Below, piece after piece: positions 51,910 through 60,372 of a DNA stretch of 64,000 nt (position 1 is the stretch's first letter; each line of letters opens with the position of its first letter). This DNA comes from Prauserella endophytica. GTDB taxonomy: Bacteria > Actinomycetota > Actinomycetes > Mycobacteriales > Pseudonocardiaceae. The DNA lies in the NCBI RefSeq assembly GCF_005146945.1, contig NZ_SWMS01000011.1, positions 62,001 through 126,000 of the forward strand, read 5' to 3'. The position numbers and the translations under genes were made by a program. The notes under the pieces were generated by a model that saw only the letters and a list, made by a program, of their open reading frames with translations, did no database searches and had not been told where the DNA came from.

Positions 51910-53109
51910 TTACTGGAGATCAAGGGCGACGGGCAGCTCGGTGAGACGCCACGTGCCCGGATCCGGCATGCGCGTCGCCTCGCCCGCCGCCGCCAGCCCC
52001 GGGAACCGGCGCAGCAGCGCCGCCAGCGCCACCTCGGTCTGCACCCGCGCGAGCGCGGCACCGAGGCAGAAGTGGGGTCCGTGCGCGTAACCGAGGTGCC
52101 CTGGCGCGCTCACCGCACGCGTGACGTCGAGCGTGTCGGGATCGGCGAACACGCGCGGGTCCCGGTTCACCGACGCGAGCACCACCGTCACCGAGTCACC
52201 CTTGCGCACCGGCGTTCCGGCGAGCTCGGCGTCCTCCCGCGCGAAGCGTGGCATCGTCAGCAGCTGCGGGCCGCACCAGCGCGTCAGCTCCTCGACGGCG
52301 CCGGGCAGCAGCGCCGGGTTCTCCCGCAACAGCTCCAGCTGGCCGGGGTGGGCGAGCAGCGTGGCGATGCAGTTGGCGATCAGGTTGGTGGGCGTCTGCC
52401 CGCCGAGCACGACGCTCCAGACGAGGGTGACCAGCTCGACGTCGCTGAGGCGGTCGCCGTCCTCGGCCTGCGCGCGGATCAGGTCACCGATCAGGTCGTC
52501 GGCGGGTTCGGCACGCCGGGCCGCGACGGCCTTGCGCGCTCCCTCGATGATCCCCGGGATGGCCCTGCCGAACTCCTCGCCGATCCCGGCGGCGACGGCG
52601 GTGCCGTACCCGCGCCAGCGGAGACGGTCGGCGCGGGGAATGCCGACCAGCTCGCAGATCACGTCCATCGGCAGCGGGCGCGCGAAGTACCGCAGCAGGT
52701 CCACGACACCGCCGTCGGCGCGGCCGGTCAGCTCGTCGAGCAACCCGTCGACGATCCGCTCGATGCGGGGCCGGAAGCTCTGGGCGCGGCGGGCGGTGAA
52801 CGCGGGCGCGACGAGCCTGCGCAGCCGCGTGTGCTCGCCGCCCTCCATCTCCTGCATCGTCCGCATGTACGGCTTGCAGTCGTCGGGCACGTCGGGCCGC
52901 AGAGCGAAGGTCTCCTCGCTCAGCTCGAACCGGGGGTCGCTGAGCATCGCCCTCGCCTCCGCGTGCCGGAGCACGCCCCACATCGGAGCGAGCCCTGGCA
53001 CGGTCAATCGGGCGACCGCCGAGCGCTCCCTGACGGGCGCGTAGGCGGTGAAGGGATCGGTGATCACCGCGGGGTCGGCCAGGGTGATCTCGGGAACGGC
53101 ACTGGTCAT
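51910..53109 (-). CDS. Cytochrome P450
   Basis: 399 residues, a soluble class I bacterial P450. GGEHTRLRRLVAPAFTARR (C-helix), the I-helix VLGGQTPTNLIAN where AGxxTT is replaced by GGQTPT, the ExxR Glu-Glu-Leu-Thr-Arg, and the haem loop HGPHFCLGAALARVQ with the axial Cys. The altered I-helix threonine environment occurs in some actinomycete P450s. ATG 53109 has GAGGTG eight bases upstream. Divergent from padR. Substrate unknown; the adjacent reductase and exporter suggest xenobiotic or secondary metabolite processing. Confidence 0.92.
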   Translation of the reverse strand: MTSAVPEITLADPAVITDPFTAYAPVRERSAVARLTVPGLAPMWGVLRHAEARAMLSDPRFELSEETFALRPDVPDDCKPYMRTMQEMEGGEHTRLRRLVAPAFTARRAQSFRPRIERIVDGLLDELTGRADGGVVDLLRYFARPLPMDVICELVGIPRADRLRWRGYGTAVAAGIGEEFGRAIPGIIEGARKAVAARRAEPADDLIGDLIRAQAEDGDRLSDVELVTLVWSVVLGGQTPTNLIANCIATLLAHPGQLELLRENPALLPGAVEELTRWCGPQLLTMPRFAREDAELAGTPVRKGDSVTVVLASVNRDPRVFADPDTLDVTRAVSAPGHLGYAHGPHFCLGAALARVQTEVALAALLRRFPGLAAAGEATRMPDPGTWRLTELPVALDLQ

Positions 53110-53206
53110 CGATGTGCACCTCATTTGGATGTTCATATCATCTGGATGCCGAGGGTATCGCACTTACCTTTGTCGTGCGGGCGATGGCTTTCCGGCGGTT
53201 ACGTAG

Positions 53207-53222
53207 TACTCTGAGTCGAGTA
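53207..53222. promoter_or_regulatory. Candidate PadR operator
   Basis: TACTC-N6-GAGTA, perfect arms, 32 bases before the padR ATG. Confidence 0.4.
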
Positions 53223-53253
53223 ATCGGCTACGAGCACTTGATCTGGAGCGGGA

Positions 53254-53955
53254 ATGGCAGGCCGGACGAGAGCGAACCCGCTGGCACTGGCCGTGCTGTG
53301 CCTGCTGTACGAGCGCCCGATGCACCCGTACGAGATGTCCAGCACCCTGCGCGAGCGGCACAAGGAAGACAGCATCAAGCTCAACTACGGATCGCTGTAC
53401 TCGGTGGTGGAGTCACTGCGGAAGCGCGGGCTGATCACCGCTCGGGAGACCGTCCGCGAGGGCCGGAGACCCGAGCGCACCGTCTACGCCATCACCGAAG
53501 CCGGCAGCACCGAGATGACCGACTGGCTCAGCGACCTGCTCTCCCGGCCCGCCAAGGAGTTCACGCAGTTCGAGGCGGCGCTCTCGCTCATGCCGATCTT
53601 CGGGCCCGACGAGGTGATCAACCTGCTGGAGACCCGCCTGCGGTCGCTGCGGCAGCAGCAACGGGCCCACGACCAGAGCAACGCGTGGGCACCACCGAAC
53701 TTCCCCCGGCTCTTCCTGATCGAGATGGAGTTCAAGTACGCGCTGCTGCGCACGGAGATCGAGTTCGTGAGCGCCCTGCTCGACGAACTGCGGTCGGGCA
53801 CCTTCGAGGGCATCGCGCTGTGGCGGCGGATGCACGAGTTGCGCGAGGAGGGCCGCACGCCCGAGGCCGTCGACGAAGTCCTCGCCGAGGAGTTCAAGGA
53901 GGAGCTGAGCTGGCTGAGCGAACTGAGTGACACACAGCGGCCCGAACAGGGCTGA
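53254..53955 (+). CDS. PadR-family repressor
   Basis: 233 residues. The winged helix (~5-90) has ALAVLCLLYERPMHPYEMSS, LNYGSLYSVVESLRKRGLI and RTVYAITEAGSTEM, the standard PadR N-terminus. A long C-terminal helical domain (class 1 PadR with Vir_act_alpha_C-like region, ~100-230) provides dimerisation. GGAGCGGGA precedes the ATG. It lies upstream of an ABC drug exporter on the same strand, as in LmrR-type systems, and is divergent from the P450. Confidence 0.92.
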   Translation: MAGRTRANPLALAVLCLLYERPMHPYEMSSTLRERHKEDSIKLNYGSLYSVVESLRKRGLITARETVREGRRPERTVYAITEAGSTEMTDWLSDLLSRPAKEFTQFEAALSLMPIFGPDEVINLLETRLRSLRQQQRAHDQSNAWAPPNFPRLFLIEMEFKYALLRTEIEFVSALLDELRSGTFEGIALWRRMHELREEGRTPEAVDEVLAEEFKEELSWLSELSDTQRPEQG

Positions 53956-53999
53956 GGGGCTCCGGCCACGGTGCGGCAACACCACGGCCGGAACCCCTC
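53955..53999 (+). terminator. Hairpin between padR and the exporter genes
   Basis: AGGGGCTCCGGCCACGGTG pairs with CACCACGGCCGGAACCCCT with two mismatches around a short loop, starting at the padR stop. No T-run follows. It could terminate or attenuate transcription into the ABC genes. Confidence 0.55.
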
Positions 54000-54122
54000 C
54001 GACACACCGGAGTCCGGCGCTCTCGCGAAAGACCGCCGTTCCCAGCGTGCCCGCACTCGTCAGGGTAACGCGGCCGAGCGAGGCCCGGCTCCTTCCATCC
54101 ACATCGGAGAAGGAGCACCACT

Positions 54123-55130
54123 GTGCCCACCACCAGATCAGGCACGGCCATCGAGGCCGTGAATCTCGGCAAGACCTACGGCCGGGGCGAGAAAGCCGTC
54201 CGCGCCCTGAACGGCGTGAGCTTCGCCGTGCCCACCGGCGTCGTCTTCGGACTGCTCGGCCCGAACGGAGCGGGGAAGTCCACGGCGGTCCGGATCCTCA
54301 GCACCCTGTCGAAGCCGGATTCCGGCACGGCGACCGTCGCCGGGTTCGACGTGCGACGCGATCCCGCGCGGGCGCGCCGCGCGATCGGTTACGTCTCGCA
54401 GAAGCCGGCGTTCGACCCGATGGCGACCGGCAGGGAGAACCTCGTGCTGTCCGGGCGTGTGTACGGCCTCTCCCGGCGGGACGCGCGCGAACGGGCCCGT
54501 GAACTGCTGACCCGCTTCGGACTCGGCGACGCCGCCGACCGCCTGGCCGGCAAGTGGTCCGGCGGGATGCAGCGCAAGCTCGACGTCGCGATGGGGCTCG
54601 TCCACCGGCCGCGCGTGCTGTTCCTCGACGAGCCGACCACCGGCCTCGACCCCGAGGCACGCGCCGGCCTGTGGGCCGAGATCGACCGCCTCGCGGCGGA
54701 CGACGGGCTCACGGTCCTGCTCACCACCCACTACCTCGAGGAAGCCGACCGGCTGGCGGCCCGGCTCGTGATCGTCGACGCCGGCAGGGTGGTCGCCGAG
54801 GGCAGCCCCGAGCAGCTCAAGAACGAGCTGCACGGTGACAGCGTCCAGGTGGAGTTGGCCGCCGGGGACGCCGGCGATGCCCGACACCGTGCCCGGCACG
54901 CAGTTGGCGCGGTGCCGGGCGTCGCGGACGTGACCGTCGACGGCGGCGTGCTGCGCGCCCGCGTCGGCAACGGAGCCGCGGCACTGCCCGGCGTCCTCGC
55001 GGCACTCGACGCGGCCGGAGTGGTGCCGACGGCGATCACGATGGCGAGGCCGTCGCTCGACGACGTCTACCTCCGCCACGCGGGCCGCGCGTTCCGCGAG
55101 GCCGACCGGACCGAGGGGGTGCTGGTGTGA
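54123..55130 (+). CDS. DrrA-type ABC exporter ATP-binding protein
   Basis: 335 residues. Walker A GPNGAGKSTAV (~45), Q-loop GYVSQKPAF, signature WSGGMQRKLDVAM, Walker B VLFLDEPTTGLDPEAR and switch His in TTHYLEEADRL. The extra ~110 C-terminal residues ending RPSLDDVYLRHAGRAF are the DrrA-specific regulatory tail, which places it with daunorubicin-type exporters. GTG start with GGAGAAGGAG upstream. Overlaps the permease gene by four bases. Confidence 0.94.
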   Translation: MPTTRSGTAIEAVNLGKTYGRGEKAVRALNGVSFAVPTGVVFGLLGPNGAGKSTAVRILSTLSKPDSGTATVAGFDVRRDPARARRAIGYVSQKPAFDPMATGRENLVLSGRVYGLSRRDARERARELLTRFGLGDAADRLAGKWSGGMQRKLDVAMGLVHRPRVLFLDEPTTGLDPEARAGLWAEIDRLAADDGLTVLLTTHYLEEADRLAARLVIVDAGRVVAEGSPEQLKNELHGDSVQVELAAGDAGDARHRARHAVGAVPGVADVTVDGGVLRARVGNGAAALPGVLAALDAAGVVPTAITMARPSLDDVYLRHAGRAFREADRTEGVLV

Positions 55131-55903
55131 CCACGTTCGCAACCCACACCGGGCTGCTGACGCTGCGCTCGCTGCGAACGCTGTCCCGCCAGCCCGCGTA
55201 CCTGCTGTTCACCCTGGTGCAGCCGATGGTCTGGCTGCTGCTGTTCGGGCAGCTGTTCTCGAAGGTCGCCGAGCTGCCGGGCTTCGGCGTGGACTCGTAC
55301 CTGGAGTACCTGACGCCGGGCGTGATCGTGATGACGGCGATGATGTCGGCGGGCTGGAGCGGCACGACGTTCGTCGACGACGCGGAACGCGGCGTGCTGG
55401 ACCGCAACGTCACGTCGCCGCTGAGCCGGGGCTCGCTCGTCACCGGCTCGCTCGTGCACCAGGGCATCGTGACGGTGATCCAGTCGCTGATCGTCTTCGG
55501 CGTCGGGCTCCTGGCCGGGGCGCGGTACGCGGGCGGTGTGACCGGCGTGCTCGCCGTGCTGGTGTGCACGGTGCTGCTCGCCGTGGTCTTCGCGGCGCTG
55601 TCGGACGCGCTGGCGCTGCTCACCCGGCAGCGGGAGGCGCTGATCGGGGTGTCGCAGTTCCTGACGCTGCCGCTGGCGTTCCTGTCGTCGGTGATGATGG
55701 CGCCCGCGCTGCTGCCCGGCTGGGTGGCTGACGTCGCACGGTTCAACCCCGTCGACTGGGCCGCCGTCGCCAGCCGGGAGGCGCTGACGGCCGACCCGGA
55801 CTGGGGCGTCGTGGCGTGGCGGGCGGGCCTGCTGCTCGCCCTCGCCGCGCTGCTCGGCTGGCTGGCCACCCGAGCGTTCCGCAGCTACCAGCGCTCCATC
55901 TGA
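55127..55903 (+). CDS. DrrB-type ABC-2 permease
   Basis: 258 residues, six hydrophobic segments. LRSLRTLSRQPAYLLFTLVQPMVWLLLFGQLF at the N-terminus and DDAERGVLDRNVTSPLSRGSLV in the first cytoplasmic loop are DrrB/NodJ features; FNPVDWAAVASREAL near the C-terminus is also conserved. Pairs with the preceding ATPase to export a drug or metabolite. PadR upstream is the likely regulator. Ends five bases before hairpin copy 10. Confidence 0.93.
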   Translation: MTTFATHTGLLTLRSLRTLSRQPAYLLFTLVQPMVWLLLFGQLFSKVAELPGFGVDSYLEYLTPGVIVMTAMMSAGWSGTTFVDDAERGVLDRNVTSPLSRGSLVTGSLVHQGIVTVIQSLIVFGVGLLAGARYAGGVTGVLAVLVCTVLLAVVFAALSDALALLTRQREALIGVSQFLTLPLAFLSSVMMAPALLPGWVADVARFNPVDWAAVASREALTADPDWGVVAWRAGLLLALAALLGWLATRAFRSYQRSI

Positions 55904-55908
55904 CCGCT

Positions 55909-55957
55909 CCCCAAGGCCACCTTTGTTGCGTTGAACGCAACAAAGGTGGCCTTGGGG
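55909..55957. repeat. GGCCACC repeat, copy 10: 49-bp palindrome of the CCCCAAGG type
   Basis: Two 24-base arms beginning CCCCAAGGCCACCTTTGTTG are exact complements around one G. It follows the exporter operon and ends 13 bases before the phosphatase GTG. Confidence 0.95.
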
Positions 55958-55970
55958 GCAGGATGGGGGT

Positions 55971-56450
55971 GTGCGACGAGAACTCGTGATCCTCAGGCAC
56001 GCCAAGTCGGACTGGCCCTACGGCGTCGCCGACGACGAACGCCCGCTCGCCGAGCGCGGTCGCCGCGACGCCCCCGCCGCGGGCCGCTGGCTGCGCGCAC
56101 ACGTGCCCGCGTTCGACCTCGTGCTGTGCTCCACCGCCAAGCGCGCCCGCCAGACCTGGCACCTCGTGCGGCGGGAGCTGGGCGGCTCACCCGAGGTCAA
56201 CCACGACGGGCGGCTCTACGGCGCCTCGGCGGACACGCTCACCCGCATCGCCCGCGAACTGCCCGGCGACGCCCACACCGTGCTGTTCATCGGCCACAAC
56301 CCCGGGCTGGAGGACTTCGTCTCCACGCTCGCGGACCGCGGCTGCACCCTCAAGACGTCCTCGATCGCGGTGCTCTCCGGCACCGGCGACTGGGCCGACG
56401 TCCGGCCGGGCTGGGCGAGCCTCGACGACGTCGCCAAACCCCGCGGCTAA
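55971..56450 (+). CDS. SixA-type phosphohistidine phosphatase
   Basis: 159 residues of the histidine phosphatase superfamily. ELVILRHAKSDWPYG carries the RHA(G) nucleophile His near residue 9; LCSTAKRARQTW contains the second Arg; VLFIGHNPGLEDF the second His. SixA removes phosphate from phosphohistidine. GTG start with no good ribosome-binding site; CAGGAT lies six bases upstream, so it may be leaderless. The stop overlaps the convergent lyase-like gene by four bases. Confidence 0.88.
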   Translation: MRRELVILRHAKSDWPYGVADDERPLAERGRRDAPAAGRWLRAHVPAFDLVLCSTAKRARQTWHLVRRELGGSPEVNHDGRLYGASADTLTRIARELPGDAHTVLFIGHNPGLEDFVSTLADRGCTLKTSSIAVLSGTGDWADVRPGWASLDDVAKPRG

Positions 56451-57292
56451 ACGGCCGGCTCGAAGACGCCCAGCGCGTCGTAGGCGTGCCAGGAGCCCGC
56501 GTGCTTGCCGAGCGTGAGCACGTTCTCCCCGGCCCGGAGCACGGCCACCGGGAGCGGAAGCTCTACAACGGACGGACGGAGCGGGTTGCCGGGCACCGTC
56601 GCGTCACCCTGCAGGGAGCCCTTCGTCGCGCCCTTCTCCAGTTCCACCTCGGCCACCGCGGCATCGTTGCAGGACACCGCGAGCGAACCGGGGATGCTGG
56701 CGTGGGTGTCGATGAGCCACACCGCGAGCACCAGGTCCCGCGAGGGCACGCGCTCCAGCCGGAACCGCCACCGGAACGAGTGCGCCTTGCTGCCCGCCCA
56801 GCGGTCGGCAGGGCCGGGGTGCAGGTAGGGCCAGTCGGCGGAGGGACTGCTGACGCCGTCGACGTAGTCGGCGCCGTCCGGGAACCGGCTCGAGTACTGC
56901 TGGTAACCGGCGGGCGCGAGTGCCAACTCCAGGCTCCTGCGGTCGAAGGAACCGATCACGGCGACCGGCTTGCCGCGCACGGTCACCGACTCCGCCGAGG
57001 TCGCCCGCAGGAGCGCCGACGGCCTGCTGCGGTCGCCCGCCGCGTCGACGGTCGCCACGCGGTAGTGCCACGTCCGCCCGGCGGGACCGAGCTCGGCGTG
57101 CCGGAACCGGCCGTACACCGTCTTGCCGAGCAGCGTCCCCGGCCCCGGCTCGAACGCCGGGTCCGGCGAGCCGTAGACGGCGAAGTGGTCGACCAGCGGC
57201 CGGTACGACCGCGCCGCCCACGCCAGCTCGATCCAGCCGATGCCGGTGGTGGCCGTGAGCCGCTGCACGGATTTCACCAGTGTGTTCATCAC
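56447..57292 (-). CDS. Polysaccharide lyase-like protein lacking a catalytic domain (FnIII plus lyase C-terminal domain)
   Basis: 281 residues. Residues ~15-85 form a fibronectin type III-like domain (GIGWIELAWAARSYRPLVDHFAVYG, WHYRVATVDAAGDRS). The rest resembles the C-terminal jelly-roll domains of rhamnogalacturonan lyases (SSRFPDGADYVDG, RWRFRLERVPSRDLVLAVWL, DTHASIPGSLAVSCND, AGENVLTLGKHAGSWHAYDALGV). The lyase barrel is absent and there is no signal peptide. Its ATG overlaps the phoD stop, so the two are co-translated. It may be a binding module; function unknown. Confidence 0.65.
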   Translation of the reverse strand: MMNTLVKSVQRLTATTGIGWIELAWAARSYRPLVDHFAVYGSPDPAFEPGPGTLLGKTVYGRFRHAELGPAGRTWHYRVATVDAAGDRSRPSALLRATSAESVTVRGKPVAVIGSFDRRSLELALAPAGYQQYSSRFPDGADYVDGVSSPSADWPYLHPGPADRWAGSKAHSFRWRFRLERVPSRDLVLAVWLIDTHASIPGSLAVSCNDAAVAEVELEKGATKGSLQGDATVPGNPLRPSVVELPLPVAVLRAGENVLTLGKHAGSWHAYDALGVFEPAV

Positions 57293-58875
57293 GCCTCCCG
57301 TAGGCCGGGCCTGCCGGCCTCGGTGACGAAGCGCGCGACGGTGGAGACGGCCGCCGCGTCGTCACGCTCGATGTAGTCCACGACCCTGAACTCCGACGTC
57401 AGCCTCTCGGCGTCGAGCCGGCAGTGCACGTAACCCCTGCGACCGTCGTAGAACCGCACGTGGGGGTTCGACAGCCAGAGGTCGGTGTAGCCGTCGGTGG
57501 GTGCCCCGTCGCCGTCGGACCCGATCGACCCGGTCACCAGCTCGGTGCCGATCGTCCGCGAGGACGGGTCGGTGAAGTCGGCCTTCAGCTCCGCGGCGAC
57601 GTGCCGGTGGATGTCACCGGTGAACACCACGAGGTTGTCCACGCCCTCGCGCTGGACGGCGCCGAGCACGCGGTCCCGGCTCGCGGTGAAGCCGTCCCAC
57701 TGGTCCATGCTGAACGTCCGGCCCGGCCCGGTGTCGCGGTCGATCTGCGCCATGACCACCTGCTGCGCGAGCACGTTCCACGTCGCGCGCGAGCGGCCGA
57801 GCCCGGCGAGCAGCCAGCGTTCCTGCTCCGCGCCGAGGATCGAGCGCCGCGGATCGGTGTGCTCGCCGCCCGCCGTGGTGTCCGAGGGGAAGTTGTCGCG
57901 GTACTGCCGGGTGTCGAGCACGTGGAAGTCGGCGAGCCCGCCCCACGTCGTCCTGCGGTACAGCCGCATGTCAGGGCCGCTCGGTAGCGATGTCCTGCGC
58001 AGCGGCAGGTTCTCGTAGTACGCGCGGTAGGCCACCGCCCGCCTGCGCTCGAAGTCCTCGGGCGAGATGCCGTACTGGGAGTGGGCGTCGGCGTAGTTGT
58101 TCTGCACCTCGTGGTCGTCCCACGTGACGATCCACGGCGCGCGGGCGTGGGCCGCGCGCAGGTGCGGATCGCTCTTGAACAGTGCGTAGCGCAGCCGGTA
58201 CTGCTCGAGCGTCTGCGTCTCGGCGTCGTGTGCCGGGCCGACGGAAACGCCTTGCCGCCACAGGTTTCCCGCGTTGATCGCATATTCGTAGATGTAGTCG
58301 CCGAGGAAGAACACCAGGTCCGGGTCATCGGCCGCGAGGTGCCGGTAGGCCGTGAAGTGCCCGTGGTACCACGCCTGGCACGAAGCGAGCGCGAGCGACA
58401 GCGCGCCGCCGCGCTCGTGCGGTGCGGGCGCGGTGCGGGTGCGGCCGACAGGGCTGACGTACCCGCCCGCGCGGAAGCGGTAGAAGTACTCGTGACCCGG
58501 CCGGAGCCCGCGCACCTCCGGGTGCACCGAATGGGCCAGTTCCGCCGACGCGAGCGCCCTGCCCCTGCGGACCACGCGGCGGAACCGCTCGTCCTCGGCC
58601 ACCTCGTACTCGACGGTGACCGACCGCCGCGACATGCCGCCGTGCCCGTCCTCGGCGAGGGGTTCCGGGGCGAGCCGGGTCCACAGCACGACGCCGTCGG
58701 GTTCGGGATCCCCCGACGCGACGCCGAGTCCGAACGGGTCGGCGGTCACCCGCCCCTCCCCGCCGGGAGCGGCCGAGGCGGACGTTCCGGTGCCCAGCGC
58801 CAAGGCCGCCGCGCTGACCCCGGTCAGGCCCAGGAAGGACCGCCGGTCGATACCCACTCTGTCGTCGTCGGACAT
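57289..58875 (-). CDS. phoD: Tat-exported PhoD-type alkaline phosphatase/phosphodiesterase
   Basis: 528 residues. The Tat signal GIDRRSFLGLTGVSAAALAL is at residues ~8-27. An N-terminal PhoD_N domain (FGLGVASGDPEPDGVVLWTR) is followed by the phosphatase with metal motifs LASCQAW, FFLGDYIYEY, VTWDDHEVQNNYAD and TGDIHRHV. Releases phosphate from extracellular esters, or wall teichoic acid, using Ca and Fe. ATG 58875 is fixed by the Tat motif; the open frame further upstream runs through tandem repeats and is not coding. First gene of a two-gene unit. Confidence 0.93.
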   Translation of the reverse strand: MSDDDRVGIDRRSFLGLTGVSAAALALGTGTSASAAPGGEGRVTADPFGLGVASGDPEPDGVVLWTRLAPEPLAEDGHGGMSRRSVTVEYEVAEDERFRRVVRRGRALASAELAHSVHPEVRGLRPGHEYFYRFRAGGYVSPVGRTRTAPAPHERGGALSLALASCQAWYHGHFTAYRHLAADDPDLVFFLGDYIYEYAINAGNLWRQGVSVGPAHDAETQTLEQYRLRYALFKSDPHLRAAHARAPWIVTWDDHEVQNNYADAHSQYGISPEDFERRRAVAYRAYYENLPLRRTSLPSGPDMRLYRRTTWGGLADFHVLDTRQYRDNFPSDTTAGGEHTDPRRSILGAEQERWLLAGLGRSRATWNVLAQQVVMAQIDRDTGPGRTFSMDQWDGFTASRDRVLGAVQREGVDNLVVFTGDIHRHVAAELKADFTDPSSRTIGTELVTGSIGSDGDGAPTDGYTDLWLSNPHVRFYDGRRGYVHCRLDAERLTSEFRVVDYIERDDAAAVSTVARFVTEAGRPGLREA

Positions 58876-58936
58876 GGCGTCAGCGTTGCCGACGATCATG
58901 AGCAGGAGGTGAAGGACAAGCGAACCCCTGTGGGCC

Positions 58937-59062
58937 GCGAGCCGTGCACTCCAGACCGCGAGTCCCCCACTCCGGCGCGCGAGTCCCCCACTCCGGCGCG
59001 CGAGTCCCCCGCTCAGAACGCCGAGTTCTGCGTTCAAGACCGCGAGTTCTGCCTTCAGGACA
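58937..59062. repeat. Six tandem 21-bp units (GCGAGTCCCCCACTCC type)
   Basis: Contiguous 21-base units begin at 58937, 58958, 58979, 59000, 59021 and 59042. Units 2 and 3 are identical; the last two have drifted to GAGTTCTG. This 321-base gap (58876-59196) upstream of phoD holds only these repeats and the opposite-strand array below. Confidence 0.9.
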
Positions 59063-59106
59063 GTGAGTGGCGGCGGTCGCGGGGGGCGAGGTGAATCACG
59101 CCGCGT

Positions 59107-59190
59107 GCCAGAACGGGGGACTCGCGGGCAGGAACGGGGGACTCGCGGGCAGGAACGGGGGACTCGCGGGCCGGAACGGGGGACTCGCGC
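59107..59190. repeat. Four inverted 21-bp units (GGAACGGGGGACTCGCGG type)
   Basis: Units begin at 59107, 59128, 59149 and 59170. Each is the reverse complement of the left-hand unit type (GCGAGTCCCCC...), so the two arrays can fold on each other. It ends seven bases before the stop of the THUMP-like methyltransferase gene. Confidence 0.9.
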
Positions 59191-59196
59191 GCGGCG

Positions 59197-60372
59197 TCAG
59201 GCGGGGATCCGTTCCGCTCGGCAGAGGAAGGCCATGGGTGTGCGGCCGATGCGGGTGAGCACGACGCTCGCCTCCTCGGTCCCCTTGGGCTTGAGCCTGC
59301 GGCGCAGCGCGTTGGGATCGATGTCCAGGCCGCGCACGAGGATCTCGACGCGCCCGATGTCGTGCCTGCGCAGTGTCGCCCGCAGGCCCTTCTCGCTGTA
59401 GTTGTCGAACTCCAGCACGCGGAACGCCCGCACGCCCGGCGGCGGCGTGTCACCCGTGAGGTAGGCGATCCGCTCGTCGAGCTGCCACAAGCCGTGCCGC
59501 GCCCCGTAGTGCCGCACGAGCCCCGCTCGCACCACGGCGCCGTCCGGGTCGACGATCCACTCGCCCGGCTCCCCCACCCCGGCGTCGTCGGGGTCCGCGT
59601 CCGTGACCGTCCACTGTGTCCCGTCGGAGCGCAGCACGGTGGCCCGGCGCGCCACCGTGGCGAGCCCGTCGCTCCACAGGCACGCCTCGCGCACCTGGCC
59701 GTCGAGCGAGATCAGCTCCACCTCGCGCGCCCACGGCACGGCGGCCGGGTCGATACCCGGGGCGCATTTGACCACCAGATCACGGCCCGCGTAGGCGCCC
59801 GCGAGGTCGTCGAGAGCGGGAACGAAGTCCTCCGGCCGCCACGTCCTGCGCCCCGAGGAGTCCCTGCGCGCCGGATCGGCCACCACCACACAGTCCCTCG
59901 TCACCGGCCGCAGGACGTCGGCCCGCGCCAGAAGCGGCGACACCCCCGCCCGTTCGCAGTTGTGCGCGGCCATCGCGAGCCTGACCTCGTCCACATCGGA
60001 CCCGACACACCGTGCCGCGCTGCCCGCCAGTTCCACCAGGTCGGCGCCGACCGAGCAGGTCACGTCGTGCACGTCGCGGCCGGAGAGCCTGCGCGCCCGG
60101 TACGCGGCGACCGGCGCGGCGCTCGCCTGCTGCAGGGCGTCACCGGTGAACAGCCACCCGCCCGCGTCCGCCAGCTTGGTGACGGCCTTGCGCCGCAGCA
60201 CCACGGTCTCCAGCGCGGCGGCGTAGCGGTCGCCCACGAGCCGCCGGGCCGTGCCGACGTCGGCGATCCGGCTCGCGTCGGTCAGCGGCAGTTCTGCACA
60301 CGCCGCGAGCGCCTTCTCGCCCTGCGCCGATCGCAGAAAGGCGACGTCGTCGAGCGAGAAGGCGTACGGCAA
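59197..60372 (-). CDS. Class I SAM-dependent methyltransferase-like protein with THUMP-like C-terminal domain
   Basis: 391 residues. An N-terminal helical part (FSLDDVAFLRSAQGEKALAA), a Rossmann domain with VHDVTCSVGADLVELAG as SAM motif I (~105-120), VVVADPARR as motif IV, and a C-terminal THUMP-like region (LRRHDIGRVEILVRGLDIDP, RRRLKPKGTEEASVVLTRIG). Probably an RNA-modifying enzyme, target unknown. The TTG start directly follows the TAG of the upstream methyltransferase gene (TAGTTG), an arrangement allowing re-initiation. Confidence 0.8.
   Translation of the reverse strand: MPYAFSLDDVAFLRSAQGEKALAACAELPLTDASRIADVGTARRLVGDRYAAALETVVLRRKAVTKLADAGGWLFTGDALQQASAAPVAAYRARRLSGRDVHDVTCSVGADLVELAGSAARCVGSDVDEVRLAMAAHNCERAGVSPLLARADVLRPVTRDCVVVADPARRDSSGRRTWRPEDFVPALDDLAGAYAGRDLVVKCAPGIDPAAVPWAREVELISLDGQVREACLWSDGLATVARRATVLRSDGTQWTVTDADPDDAGVGEPGEWIVDPDGAVVRAGLVRHYGARHGLWQLDERIAYLTGDTPPPGVRAFRVLEFDNYSEKGLRATLRRHDIGRVEILVRGLDIDPNALRRRLKPKGTEEASVVLTRIGRTPMAFLCRAERIPA

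Noticed and set aside
58876-59037. N-terminal extension of phoD with GGLARRS periodicity
   Set aside because: It is translation of the 21-bp tandem repeats; the Tat motif requires the start at 58875.
58937-59190. Possible CRISPR array
   Set aside because: Units are contiguous 21-mers with no spacers and appear in both orientations; no cas genes nearby.
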